Positions 17,358 to 26,254 of a stretch of DNA of 64,000 bases are shown in pieces. The position numbers and the translations under genes were made by a program. The notes under the pieces are model-generated. The model was not told the origin of the DNA, ran no database searches, and saw only the letters and a program-made list of their open reading frames with translations. Origin of the DNA: Acidobacteriota bacterium. Its GTDB lineage: Bacteria; Actinomycetota; Acidimicrobiia; Acidimicrobiales; Microtrichaceae. Location of the stretch: NCBI GenBank assembly GCA_003577145.1, contig QEUP01000022.1:1-64000 (forward strand), read 5' to 3'. Within the stretch, counting starts at the first letter, position 1. Each line of letters starts with the position of its first letter.

Positions 17358-18200
17358 GTGACCTTCTACGGGGTGCGCGGGTCCACGCCTTCACCCTGCG
17401 AGGACAACCGGCGCTACGGCGGGAACACGAGCTGCGTCGCGCTCGAAGTGCCGGGCCACGAGCCCATCGTCTTCGACCTCGGAACCGGGCTGCGTTACTG
17501 GGGGAGTGCCGTTGCGGCGAACGGATCCTTCCGGGGGACCGCGCTGGTCACGCATCTGCACTGGGATCACATCCAGGGCCTGCCGTTCTTCACGCCTCTT
17601 CACCGTGCCGGCGCCGAGCTCGACGTGTTGGGTCCCACCCAGCCCGGCGGTTCGCTGCGCGACACCGTGGACTTCTTCCTGAGGCCGCCCTACTTCCCGG
17701 TGACGGTCACCGAGTTGCCGGGCCACATCGGCTTCACCGAACTGGATGACGACACGATCGAGGTCGGCTCGGCGCTCGTCACCGCCATCCCCGTTCCTCA
17801 CATCGGTCCCACCAACGGCTACCGCGTCGACTGGAACGGCATCTCCGTCGCCTACGTGCCCGACCACCAGCAGCCCATGGACGGTGGCATGGACGTCGAC
17901 CCACGGGTCCTGGAGCTGTGCAACGGCGTCGACTTGTTGATCCACGACGCTCAGTTCGACGAAGACGAGTTTGCCGAGAAGTCGCACTGGGGCCATTGCA
18001 CGGTTGACTACGCGGTTCACGTCGCCGCCGAGTCACAGGCCAAGCGGCTCGTTCTGTTCCATCACGACCCCACCCACACCGACCCGATCGTCGACAAGCT
18101 CTTGGAGCAGTCGGCGCACCTCGGCGACCGCTTCGGTATCGGCGAGGTGCTGGCGGCCCACGAGGGCCTCACGATCTCGTTCACCGGTGACGACGAGTAG
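17358..18200 (+). CDS. Metallo-beta-lactamase fold hydrolase (RNase Z/cyclic phosphodiesterase-like)
   Basis: 280 aa. Starts VTFYGVRGSTPSP, a signature of the MBL subgroup related to RNase Z and 3',5'-cyclic nucleotide phosphodiesterases. Metal ligands are THLHWDHIQG (HxHxDH), PHIGPTNG, LIHDAQF and LFHHDPTHTD. The start is not certain: GTG 17358 is used, but CTG 17352 is better spaced (9 nt) from the GGAGG at 17338-17342 and aligns with the usual Met position. The substrate cannot be read from sequence. Confidence 0.8.
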   Translation: MTFYGVRGSTPSPCEDNRRYGGNTSCVALEVPGHEPIVFDLGTGLRYWGSAVAANGSFRGTALVTHLHWDHIQGLPFFTPLHRAGAELDVLGPTQPGGSLRDTVDFFLRPPYFPVTVTELPGHIGFTELDDDTIEVGSALVTAIPVPHIGPTNGYRVDWNGISVAYVPDHQQPMDGGMDVDPRVLELCNGVDLLIHDAQFDEDEFAEKSHWGHCTVDYAVHVAAESQAKRLVLFHHDPTHTDPIVDKLLEQSAHLGDRFGIGEVLAAHEGLTISFTGDDE

Positions 18201-18242
18201 CCTCAGCCTGCTCCTCTACAACGGGCGAAGGAGTTGAAGCCC

Positions 18243-18743
18243 TTGGGCGTGTCGCCGATCGAGTTCGACTCGAACATGTACCGTGAGGTCCTGGGTCACT
18301 TCCCGACCGGTGTAACGGTGATATCGGCGCTCGACCAGGAGTCACCGGTCGGCTTGGCGGTCGGATCCTTCTTCTCGGTGTCGCTGGACCCGCCGCTGGT
18401 CGGCTTCTGTGCAGACAAGGGCTCCACCACGTTCCCCAAGATCCGCCGCGCGGGCCGCTTCTGCGTCAACATCCTGGCTGAGGACCAGCACGAGACCAGC
18501 AACCGGTTCGCCGGCAAAGGCGAGGACAAGTACCAGGGCATCGAATGGGAGCCGAGTCACGTAACCGGGTCGCCGATGATCAAAGGCTCACTGGCTCACA
18601 TCGACTGCGAGTTGGAGAACGTGCACGAGGCCGGGGATCACTTCATCGCCCTCGGCAGGGTCAAAGCGCTCGAGGCAGTGCGCTCGGATACCGGTCCACT
18701 CCTCTTCTTCAAGGGCAGATATGGATCCCACTCCGATATGTGA
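18243..18743 (+). CDS. Flavin reductase-like FMN-binding protein
   Basis: About 166 aa. FMN-binding split-barrel fold of the NAD(P)H:flavin oxidoreductase/styrene monooxygenase small-subunit type: FPTGVTVISAL, VGSFFSVSLDPPLVGFC, FCVNILAEDQ and HIDCELENVHEAGDHFIALGRV. These enzymes supply reduced flavin to two-component monooxygenases. AAGGAG at 18228-18233 directly abuts the furthest upstream TTG (18234) and so favours TTG 18243 (9-nt spacing); GTG 18249 is the other option. No monooxygenase component is adjacent. Confidence 0.85.
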   Translation: MGVSPIEFDSNMYREVLGHFPTGVTVISALDQESPVGLAVGSFFSVSLDPPLVGFCADKGSTTFPKIRRAGRFCVNILAEDQHETSNRFAGKGEDKYQGIEWEPSHVTGSPMIKGSLAHIDCELENVHEAGDHFIALGRVKALEAVRSDTGPLLFFKGRYGSHSDM

Positions 18744-18749
18744 GGCCAA

Positions 18750-18875
18750 TCATCCTCGGCGAGATCGCGACCGTCGGCGCGCGTCCTGCCGGCTTCGCCA
18801 GGCGCGTACAGCAAGCGCCAGGACGAAGGTCGAACCCAGGACCATCCAGACCCGCCAGTTCACCGCGGTGAGCAT
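18750..18875 (-). CDS. Possible small membrane protein (41 aa)
   Basis: A short frame in the gap between the flavin reductase and carbonic anhydrase genes, on the opposite strand. Product starts MLTAVNWRVWMVLGSTFVLA, giving one hydrophobic segment followed by a very basic Arg/Ser tail, the layout expected of a cytoplasm-in single-pass protein. The ribosome binding site is weak. It may equally be chance in high-GC DNA. Confidence 0.35.
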   Translation of the reverse strand: MLTAVNWRVWMVLGSTFVLALAVRAWRSRQDARRRSRSRRG

Positions 18876-18897
18876 CTCGGCAGTGTAGGTGGCAGCG

Positions 18898-19419
18898 ATG
18901 ACCGTCTATGCCCTCGGTGACCAAGAGCCCGACATCCACCCCTCCGCCTATGTCCACCCCGACGCGGTCGTGATCGGCAACGTCGTGATAGGAGCGGAGA
19001 GCTCGGTGTGGCCGGGAGCGGTCCTGCGGGGCGACGACGGGTTCATCTACGTCGGCGACCAGACATCGATCCAGGACGGCGTGGTGGTTCACACGACCAG
19101 AGCGCAGCCGACCCGGATCGGCTCGAGGTGCACGATCGGCCACAACGCCCACCTCGAAGGGTGCACCGTCCACGACAAGGCACTGGTCGGCTCGGGCTCG
19201 GTCGTCCTGCACCGTTCCGTGATCGGTGAGGAGGCGCTGGTCGGCGCCAATGCCTTGGTGGGAAACGACAAGGTGGTTCCGCCGAGGGCCAGGGCGCTCG
19301 GTATCCCGGCCAAGATCACCGAGGATGTCGTCGAACCGGGCCAGTTCGACGAGGGCGTGGACTTCTACGTCGCCCGCGGTGCCCGCTACCGACGCGAGCT
19401 TCGGCCTCTGCATCGCTGA
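18898..19419 (+). CDS. Gamma-class carbonic anhydrase family protein
   Basis: 173 aa from ATG 18898 (an in-frame GTG lies 9 bp upstream). Left-handed beta-helix hexapeptide protein: repeated V/I-G-x-x units with HPSAYVHPDAVVIG, GAVLRGDDGFIYVGDQTSIQDG, and metal-type histidines in VVVHTTRA and TIGHNAHLEGCTV. The C-terminal helix is short. Gamma carbonic anhydrase homologues bind Zn or Fe, and many family members have no proven hydratase activity, so the activity is inferred from ligands only. Confidence 0.88.
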   Translation: MTVYALGDQEPDIHPSAYVHPDAVVIGNVVIGAESSVWPGAVLRGDDGFIYVGDQTSIQDGVVVHTTRAQPTRIGSRCTIGHNAHLEGCTVHDKALVGSGSVVLHRSVIGEEALVGANALVGNDKVVPPRARALGIPAKITEDVVEPGQFDEGVDFYVARGARYRRELRPLHR

Positions 19420-19458
19420 GGCGCCGACCGTCGCGGCACCGATGCGTTGGGCTCGGCG

Positions 19459-19866
19459 TCAGCTCAGGCCCGAGCCGAGGTATTCGACGAATCCGCCGAA
19501 AGGGAGGTTGCGCACGACGGTGAAGGCGACCACGACCGTCGCCACCACCAGGAGAGCTCTGGGGCTCATGGGGAATTTGGCCGGCCTGGTCCAACCGAAC
19601 GCCGAGGCCGCCCAGGCTGCATAGGCGACGATGAGGGCCGGCACGATCGCCAGCAGCAGGAGGTTGTGGTCGAGCGCGTCGCCGATGCGTCCCCTCATCA
19701 GCGCGCCCAGTCCTCGCAGGCAGCCACAGCCCGGGCAGTCCACGCCGAACAGCGCCCGGCTGGGGCACAGCGGGGAAGCACCGTCGTCGGGCCCGATGAG
19801 GGCGAGGCCGGCACACCCGGCGATGCCCGCCAAGCCGACAACCGGTGCCGCAAGCGTCGGGCGCAT
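19459..19866 (-). CDS. DUF2752 membrane protein
   Basis: 135 aa with three or four hydrophobic segments. The family mark is present: CPSRALFGVDCPGCGCLRGL, with the usual Thr-Arg of CPGCGxTR altered to Cys-Leu-Arg. DUF2752 proteins are small membrane proteins of unknown function common in Actinobacteria and Bacteroidetes. Convergent with the carbonic anhydrase gene. Confidence 0.75.
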   Translation of the reverse strand: MRPTLAAPVVGLAGIAGCAGLALIGPDDGASPLCPSRALFGVDCPGCGCLRGLGALMRGRIGDALDHNLLLLAIVPALIVAYAAWAASAFGWTRPAKFPMSPRALLVVATVVVAFTVVRNLPFGGFVEYLGSGLS

Positions 19867-19989
19867 GTCCCCGAGGCTATCCGCCCGGTAGGTTGCCGGG
19901 GCATTGAGATCGGCCGCGAGGGCATGACCGGGTTTCCGCTCCAGCAGTGGCGCCTGCTCGCAGAAGCGCTCGTGTGAACGTGCTACGGA

Positions 19990-22839
19990 TCAGATCGTGA
20001 ACGGGCGGTCGAGTGCGTGCTCGACCTCCGCGGGGGGAAGTGGCCTGCTGAAGAGGAACCCCTGGGCCGACCTACAGCCGAGCTCTCGGAGCAGCTCCAA
20101 CTGCTGGATCGTCTCGACTCCCTCGGCGATCGTCTCCAGTTCCAGGGTCTCGGCAAGGCTGATGACGGCGGCGACGATGGCGGAGTCCTCGGCGTCGGGA
20201 CCCAGCCCGTCGACGAATGTCCGGTCGATCTTGAGGATGTCCACCGGGAACCGACGCAGGAAGGCCAGCGAGGAGTAGCCGGTCCCGAAGTCGTCTATGG
20301 CCAGGCTCAGGCCCAGCTCCTTCAGGCGTCGCAGGGTGGAGACTGCGCGGGCGGCGTCGTCCATGAGGTCGGTCTCGCTCATCTCGAGGCACAGGAAGCG
20401 GGGCGGGAGCCCGACCCTGCGGAGCACGTCTTCCACCTCGTGGTGCAAGTCGTCGGAGGCGAGCTGACGCTTGGAGAGGTTGACATGGATGACCGGCGCC
20501 CCCGGCCCGTGCCGGCGGACCCATTCCTGTCCCTGGGCGCATGCCTGGTTGAGCACGAGGAGGCCCAGGGGCACGATCAGGCCGGTCTCCTCGGCGAGGG
20601 TCATGAACTCGCTCGGTGGGAGCAGGCCCCGGTCGGGATGATCCCAGCGGGCCAAGGCCTCGACGGCGATCACCGTACCGGTGTCCATGTCGATGGTGGG
20701 CTGGTAGTTGGCGACGATCCGCCCGTCCTCGATCGCCTTGGACAACTCGTCGGCCATCGTGACCCGAGCCTGGGCTTGGGCCCGGAGCTGCTCGTCATAC
20801 ACCTCCAGGCGGGCGCGGCCCAGCTCCTTGGCCCGGTACATGGCGGCGTCGGCGTCGCGCAGGAGAGCCTCGGGATGGCGCGCGTCCCCCGTCGAGAGGG
20901 CAACGCCTCCACTCACTGTCACGTCGAGCTCAGCTCCGCCTATCCGGAACGGTGATCGTTCGATGGACGAGCACACCCGGTTGGCGATCGCGATGGCGTG
21001 CTGCTCGCTCTCGACGTAGGGGCAGAGCACCACGAACTCATCGCCTCCGAGCCGCGCGACCGTGTCGCTGGGGCGGACGGTCTGGGTGATCCGGTGAGCG
21101 GATTCGACCAGCAGCCGATCTCCCGCGTCATGCCCCAAGTTGTCGTTCACCGTCTTCAAGCGGTCGAGATCCAGGAACACGAGCGCCACGATCGAGTTGT
21201 CGCGGGCCGAACGTGCCAGCGCCAGCTCCATGTGGTCGAGGAGCAGCGCCCGGTTGGGCAAACCGGTGAGTGAGTCGTGCGTCGCCTGATGGGCCAGCTC
21301 GGCTTCGAGCCGGCGCTGCTCGCTCATGTCCCGTCCCACCGCCGAGATCGTGAGGAGGGTGCCGTCGCCGTCGAGCTCGCCCACCACCGAATGATGCACC
21401 GGGAAGGGTTCGCCTCCATGAGCGTGGAGCATCATCAGCTCGCCTTCCCACACCTCTCCACGCTGCAGTGTGCCGATCAGGTCTTCGGCGTGCCGGGCCA
21501 CCGCTGCCGGGTCATACAGGTCGAAGACGTTCACCTCGATGGTGCCTCGCTTCGCGTAGCCGAGGCGCTCGCGGGCGGCCCGGTTGGCGTACTCGACGAC
21601 ACCTGTTTGGGCGTCGACGATGCCCACCATGTCGCTGGTGGACTCGACAATTCGAGCCAGGCGGTCTCTGATGTCGAATGCCTGGCGCTGCCCCGAGATG
21701 TCCATGACATGCGAAGCGATCGCATAGGGCGTCCCATCGGGCTTGCGGATCAGCTTGGTGCTGGCGTCGACCCACACCGTCTCACCGCTCTTGTGCATCA
21801 GCCGTCTCTCGTCACGGACGACGCCGATCTCGCCCCCCTCCAGACGCTCGAACCCCTCGACTGCCGGGGCCATGTCATCGGGGTGGATGAGACCAGTCGG
21901 ATACGTGCCGGCCAACTCGTCGACCTCGTAGCCCAGCATGCGGGCATACACCTCGTTGACGTGAACGATCCTCCCCTCCAGGTTCACGACGATCTGACCT
22001 ATCGGCGACCCCTCGCCCAGATGGTGCAGCAGGTCTACTTCGTCCGGTGCCTCATCGGCGGTGGCTGGAACGGAGAGCGCTGCCTCCACGAACTCGGTGA
22101 CGTCGGCGAGCGACGCCACCCAACCGAGCAGCTGCGCCTCCTCGTCGAGCACTGGCGCGACGCGAAGATCCACCCATCGGATGGCACCGGTGGGCCGCTG
22201 GACGCGTCCCTGGAAGGAGAGCTCCGCGGGAGGATCGGACGACTCGCGGATGGTCGTTGCCAGACGCGTGCGGTCGTCGTGATGGACGACATCGAGGAGG
22301 TGTCGGCCTGGGTGGTCGTAGTGGCTACGGGTGACCTCGACCCAGCGGTCGTTGGCGAAGGTGATGGTCCCGCCGGGATCGAGAGCGGCGATACCCACCG
22401 GTGCCGCACCCGCCAGCACCTCGAAGTCACCGTCGGGGCCACCTGGTCGGATCAGGGGCATGTCCACGTCGGACACGTTGGTGATCTGCATGTGGTACCC
22501 GCTCACCTCTCCATGGTCCTCACGCAGAGCCGTCATCGACGTGTGACCCCAGACGTCGGCGGCGCCGGCACGCCGGTAGCGGAGCGCGCTGAGGAAGCTC
22601 TGGAGCTCTCCGCTGCGAAGCAGACGGATCCCGATCTCGTGGAAGTAGCTGCTACCGGGGTGGAGGAGACGGGTGGCGGGCCGGCCGACTAGCTCCTCGG
22701 CGGGGTATCCCAGCAGCTCGGTGAGGGCCCGGTTCGCTCGCGTGATGCGGTTGTCGAGTCCGAGCAACATCTGCGGCAGGGGCGCGTCGTCGAACGCGGG
22801 ATCCCGGGCTGTCGGTTCGCCCTCGGGATCGTCGCTCAT
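19990..22839 (-). CDS. Multi-PAS GGDEF-EAL cyclic-di-GMP enzyme (soluble)
   Basis: 949 aa from ATG 22837-22839, which has GAGAGGTGA 5-13 nt upstream. No membrane segment. Four PAS-like domains (about 20-130, 140-255, 270-390, 395-515) are followed by GGDEF (about 520-680) and EAL (about 690-945). Active motifs are kept: ARLGGDEFVVL, EALARWDHP, LEMSETDLMDD, DDFGTGYSS, KIDRTFV. It is the second full-length c-di-GMP protein within 10 kb but differs from the first in lacking membrane segments and having more PAS domains. Multiple PAS domains suggest integration of several redox or ligand signals. Confidence 0.93.
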   Translation of the reverse strand: MSDDPEGEPTARDPAFDDAPLPQMLLGLDNRITRANRALTELLGYPAEELVGRPATRLLHPGSSYFHEIGIRLLRSGELQSFLSALRYRRAGAADVWGHTSMTALREDHGEVSGYHMQITNVSDVDMPLIRPGGPDGDFEVLAGAAPVGIAALDPGGTITFANDRWVEVTRSHYDHPGRHLLDVVHHDDRTRLATTIRESSDPPAELSFQGRVQRPTGAIRWVDLRVAPVLDEEAQLLGWVASLADVTEFVEAALSVPATADEAPDEVDLLHHLGEGSPIGQIVVNLEGRIVHVNEVYARMLGYEVDELAGTYPTGLIHPDDMAPAVEGFERLEGGEIGVVRDERRLMHKSGETVWVDASTKLIRKPDGTPYAIASHVMDISGQRQAFDIRDRLARIVESTSDMVGIVDAQTGVVEYANRAARERLGYAKRGTIEVNVFDLYDPAAVARHAEDLIGTLQRGEVWEGELMMLHAHGGEPFPVHHSVVGELDGDGTLLTISAVGRDMSEQRRLEAELAHQATHDSLTGLPNRALLLDHMELALARSARDNSIVALVFLDLDRLKTVNDNLGHDAGDRLLVESAHRITQTVRPSDTVARLGGDEFVVLCPYVESEQHAIAIANRVCSSIERSPFRIGGAELDVTVSGGVALSTGDARHPEALLRDADAAMYRAKELGRARLEVYDEQLRAQAQARVTMADELSKAIEDGRIVANYQPTIDMDTGTVIAVEALARWDHPDRGLLPPSEFMTLAEETGLIVPLGLLVLNQACAQGQEWVRRHGPGAPVIHVNLSKRQLASDDLHHEVEDVLRRVGLPPRFLCLEMSETDLMDDAARAVSTLRRLKELGLSLAIDDFGTGYSSLAFLRRFPVDILKIDRTFVDGLGPDAEDSAIVAAVISLAETLELETIAEGVETIQQLELLRELGCRSAQGFLFSRPLPPAEVEHALDRPFTI

Positions 22840-23140
22840 CTACTTCACCTCTCGCCGGCCAAGAGAGCGCCTGCCGGGTCGATCGCCCCGCGTTCCCACC
22901 CTTTCTTGGCAGCGTTTCCCGCCCATGGAGGGGGTATTGCAGCCAAGAACGGCGATGTGGCTTCGGTGAAGTAATGGGCCCCAGCGTGCGCACCCCTAGG
23001 GATGGCCGGGCCAGGCTAGCCGGGGATGGAGACCTCCGGCGGAGTTGTTACTATCTACGTAGGAGAAATTCCTGGGTGGCTGCGGCATGCCGTCGCTACC
23101 CGGTACGCCCCAGCCTGCCTAGTGCGGAGTCGATCAAGCG
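22840..23140. promoter_or_regulatory. Divergent control region, GGDEF-EAL gene / sufB
   Basis: A 301-bp gap with no convincing gene. It contains an inverted repeat TTCTTGGCAGC (22903-22913) and GCAGCCAAGAA (22939-22949), nearer the c-di-GMP gene, and the shared suf motif at 23050-23069, nearer sufB. Both divergent promoters must lie here, but no confident -35/-10 pair was seen. Confidence 0.5.
23050..23069. promoter_or_regulatory. Shared suf motif, copy 1
   Basis: ACTATCTACGTAGGAGAAAT lies 72 bp before sufB. It contains the 8-bp palindrome CTACGTAG. The copy before sufC2 (36272-36291) matches at 18 of 20 positions. The two blocks are read in opposite directions while the motif keeps the same plus-strand orientation, which fits a roughly symmetric repressor site. 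An Fe-S responsive regulator such as SufR or an Rrf2 protein is the natural candidate; none is encoded in the window. Confidence 0.55.
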
Positions 23141-24544
23141 ATGGCGAGCACCGAGCTCGGTCTCGACCTGAGCCGTTACAAGCTCGGGTGGAGCGATGAG
23201 GAGGATTACGTCTTCAAGCCCAAGAAGGGCTTGGACGAGGCCATGATCCGCGAGATGTCGTGGATGAAGGGTGAGCCGGACTGGATGCTCCAGAACCGGT
23301 TGAAGGCCCTGGGTCACTTCGAGCGCCGCCCGCTTCCGGCCTGGGGGGGCGACCTGTCGGGCATCGACTTCGACGACATCTACTACTACATCAAGCCCAC
23401 CGAGGGACAGGTCGACGCGTGGGAGGAGCTGCCCGAGTCGGTCAAGAACACCTACGAGAAGCTGGGCATCCCCGAAGCCGAGCGGAAGTACCTGGCGGGC
23501 GTCACCGCGCAGTATGAGTCGGAAGTCGTCTACCACCGCAACCGAGAAGATCTCGAACGGCAAGGTGTGATCTTCACCGACATGGACACTGCCCTGCGCG
23601 AGTACCCCGACATCGTCAAGCCCTACTTCGGCCGGGTCATCCCCAAGAACGACAACAAGTTCGCGGCCCTCAACACTGCCGTGTGGTCCGGCGGCTCGTT
23701 CATCTATGTCCCCCCGGGAGTCAACGTCGAGATGCCGTTGCAGGCCTACTTCCGGATCAACGCCGAGAACATGGGCCAGTTCGAGCGGACGCTGATCATC
23801 GCCGACGAGGGCTCCCAGGTCCATTACATCGAGGGCTGCTCCGCCCCTGTCTACACCTCTGACTCGCTGCACTCGGCGGTGGTCGAGATCGTGGTGAAGG
23901 AGGCCGCCCGGGTCACTTACACGACCATCCAGAACTGGTCCAACAACGTGTTCAACCTGGTCACCAAGCGTGCCCGGGTCGAGGCAGAGGGCCACATGGA
24001 ATGGATCGACGGCAACATCGGGTCACAGCTCACCATGAAGTACCCGGCGGTCGTGATGGTGGGCCCCAAGGCCTCGGGCGAGGTGCTCTCGGTCGCGTAT
24101 GCCGGTCCCGGTCAGCATCAAGACGCCGGTGCCAAGATGACCCATGCTGCTCCCGAGACGACCTCCAAGATCGTGTCTAAGTCGATCTCCAAGGACGGTG
24201 GCCGCACCAGCTACCGAGGGCTCGTGCGCGTCAAGGACGACGCCTACGGCTGCCGGAGCCACGTCCAGTGCGACGCGCTGATCCTCGACGACGACAGCGT
24301 CTCGGACACTTACCCGTACATGGAGGTGGGCACCAGGGACGCCGTCATCGGACACGAGGCCACTGTCTCCAAGGTTGCCGACGAGCAGATGTTCTATCTC
24401 ATGAGCCGTGGGCTCTCCGAGGAGCAGGCCATGGGCATGATCGTCAACGGCTTCATCGAGCCGGTTACGCGGACGCTGCCGATGGAGTACGCCGTCGAGT
24501 GGAGTCGGCTCATCGAGCTCCAGATGGAGGGCTCGGTGGGGTGA
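23141..24544 (+). CDS. sufB: Fe-S cluster assembly scaffold SufB
   Basis: 467 aa. Scaffold subunit of the SufBCD complex that builds Fe-S clusters in the cytoplasm. Typical SufB blocks: [73 protein letters not shown] and the C-terminal [21 protein letters not shown]. No intein. First gene of a plus-strand run sufB, Cys-rich protein, sufD, sufC. Usually a sufR regulator precedes sufB in Actinobacteria; here a c-di-GMP gene diverges instead. Confidence 0.96.
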   Translation: MASTELGLDLSRYKLGWSDEEDYVFKPKKGLDEAMIREMSWMKGEPDWMLQNRLKALGHFERRPLPAWGGDLSGIDFDDIYYYIKPTEGQVDAWEELPESVKNTYEKLGIPEAERKYLAGVTAQYESEVVYHRNREDLERQGVIFTDMDTALREYPDIVKPYFGRVIPKNDNKFAALNTAVWSGGSFIYVPPGVNVEMPLQAYFRINAENMGQFERTLIIADEGSQVHYIEGCSAPVYTSDSLHSAVVEIVVKEAARVTYTTIQNWSNNVFNLVTKRARVEAEGHMEWIDGNIGSQLTMKYPAVVMVGPKASGEVLSVAYAGPGQHQDAGAKMTHAAPETTSKIVSKSISKDGGRTSYRGLVRVKDDAYGCRSHVQCDALILDDDSVSDTYPYMEVGTRDAVIGHEATVSKVADEQMFYLMSRGLSEEQAMGMIVNGFIEPVTRTLPMEYAVEWSRLIELQMEGSVG

Positions 24545-24615
24545 CATGGGCCGACAACCGGTAGGCCCAGCCGGCCGCGGAACAACGCACAATCCGATCT
24601 GGGACACTGAGAACC

Positions 24616-24969
24616 ATGCCAATGCGGCAAGACTGCAAGTTCTTCGAGAGCCGCAGCTACCCGAGCGGGGAGACCGTCCGGAAGTGCGATCTGGATCTGG
24701 CGCCGGAGGCACCGTGGCGCTGTCCCGACGACTGCCCTGCCTTCCAGCCGCGTCGCGCCGACGTGGCGTGGCAGCACGGTTCGCTGGTGACGTCTCCCAC
24801 CCCCGCCGAGCCCGCCAGCGTGGGCGAGGATCCCAGCATCGGGGCTCTGCTCGACGAGGCGGAGGAGATCGTGAACTCGGTCGTGGACGAGACCCGCGCG
24901 GAGGTTGCGGCCGACCGCGCCCGGCAGGGCTCGCGCTGGCGCCGGATGTTCCGCCGCAAGAAGGACTGA
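24616..24969 (+). CDS. Cys-rich small protein between sufB and sufD
   Basis: 117 aa. Four cysteines in the first 40 residues (C7, C24, C36, C40, as DCKFFESR, VRKCDLD, WRCPDDCPAF) could bind Zn or an Fe-S cluster. A long acidic helical region (about 65-100) and a basic tail RRMFRRKKD follow. It sits 71 bp after sufB and 10 bp before sufD on the same strand, so it is part of the suf operon. I do not recognise a characterised family. Role in cluster assembly is inference from position and cysteines. Confidence 0.75.
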   Translation: MPMRQDCKFFESRSYPSGETVRKCDLDLAPEAPWRCPDDCPAFQPRRADVAWQHGSLVTSPTPAEPASVGEDPSIGALLDEAEEIVNSVVDETRAEVAADRARQGSRWRRMFRRKKD

Positions 24970-24979
24970 AATCCTCCAC

Positions 24980-26254
24980 ATGACGCCTGTCCCCTTCGAG
25001 GTCGAGAGCGCGCGTTCCCTGCCAGGTCCGCGCTGGCTCCGAGACCGGCGGGCCTCGGCGGCCGCAACCCTCGCCGGCGCCGAACTGCCGACCACCGAAG
25101 AGGAAGTGTGGCGTTACAGCCGCATAGCCGAGCTCGAGCTCGGCGCTTTTCGCCTTGTCGAGCACGCCTCCGGAGATGAGCCCGAGGCGCTGCGACCGGT
25201 GATCGACCTCGTTCCCGAGCGCGCCGGTGTGATCGTCGTACGCAACGGCCGGGTCGTCCGTGCGGAGCTGGCCGACGACCTGGCGTCCAAGGGGGTGTTC
25301 TTCGGCGCTCTCGCCGAGGCCGAGAACCCCAGCTCGTTGCTGGGCTCGGTCGCGTCGGCTGGCCCCGACGTCTTTGCCTTGATGAACGACGCCTTCGCCG
25401 CTGATCCCGTGGCCCTGGTCGTGCCGTCGGGCGTGGTGGTAGAGGCCCCCTTCGCCGTCGCCCACTGGATTGATGAGGAGGCGGCGGCTGTCTTGCCGCG
25501 ACTCGTCGTGACCACGGGGGAGGGCAGCGAGATCAGCGTGCTGGAGTACTACGGGTCGGCTGCCGTTACCGCGTTGATGGTTCCCCTGGTAGAGCTCTCG
25601 GTCGGGCCGGCGGCTCGCGTCGGCTACGTCGGCGTGCAGGACCTGGCTCCGTCTGTGTGGCAGGTCGGATCGCACGTCTCGGCGGTAGACCGTTCGGGGG
25701 TGCTGCGCTCAGCGGCCGCCATGCTCGGTGGGGACTACGCCCGCTTGCGCATGGACTGCCGCCTGGTGGGGCGGGGGGCCCAGGGAGATCTGATGTCGGT
25801 CTACTTCGGTGAGGGCCACCAGACGCTGGATCTGCGCACTTTCCAGGACCATCGCGCTCCGGACACGTCCAGCGAGCTGACCTTCAAGGGTGCGGTCTCG
25901 GGGAGCGCCCGGTCGATCTACACCGGCCTGATCAAGGTGGAGCCCGACGCGCGGGGAACCAACGCTCGGCAGAGCAACCGCCTGCTGAAGCTGTCCGAGG
26001 ACGCCTGGGCGGAGTCCGTGCCGAACCTCGAGATCGAGACGAACGACGTGCGCTGCAGCCACGCCTCCGCCGTCGGGCCGGTCGACGAGGACCAGCGCTT
26101 CTACTTGGAGAGCCGCGGGGTTAAGCCAGAGGTGGCCCAGCGCCTCGTCGTGACCGGTTTCTTCGAAGAAGTGCTCGCACAGCTGCCGGTTCCCGGTGTC
26201 GGTGAGCCGTTGCGGGCGCGCATCATCGACAAGCTCGAGGGGGGCGGCGCGTGA
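24980..26254 (+). CDS. sufD: Fe-S cluster assembly protein SufD
   Basis: 424 aa from ATG 24980. SufB/D beta-helix family: early TTEEEVWRYSRI, then LVVTTGEGSEISVLEYY, DLRTFQDHRAPDTSSELTFKGAVSGSARSIYTGLIKVEPDARGTNARQSN-type core (positions about 290-350) and the terminal SRGVKPEVAQRLVVTGFFEEVL. Stop overlaps the sufC start (GTGA), so translation is coupled. The frame is open 75 bp upstream into the Cys-rich gene, but MTPVPFEVES is the natural start. Confidence 0.93.
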   Translation: MTPVPFEVESARSLPGPRWLRDRRASAAATLAGAELPTTEEEVWRYSRIAELELGAFRLVEHASGDEPEALRPVIDLVPERAGVIVVRNGRVVRAELADDLASKGVFFGALAEAENPSSLLGSVASAGPDVFALMNDAFAADPVALVVPSGVVVEAPFAVAHWIDEEAAAVLPRLVVTTGEGSEISVLEYYGSAAVTALMVPLVELSVGPAARVGYVGVQDLAPSVWQVGSHVSAVDRSGVLRSAAAMLGGDYARLRMDCRLVGRGAQGDLMSVYFGEGHQTLDLRTFQDHRAPDTSSELTFKGAVSGSARSIYTGLIKVEPDARGTNARQSNRLLKLSEDAWAESVPNLEIETNDVRCSHASAVGPVDEDQRFYLESRGVKPEVAQRLVVTGFFEEVLAQLPVPGVGEPLRARIIDKLEGGGA

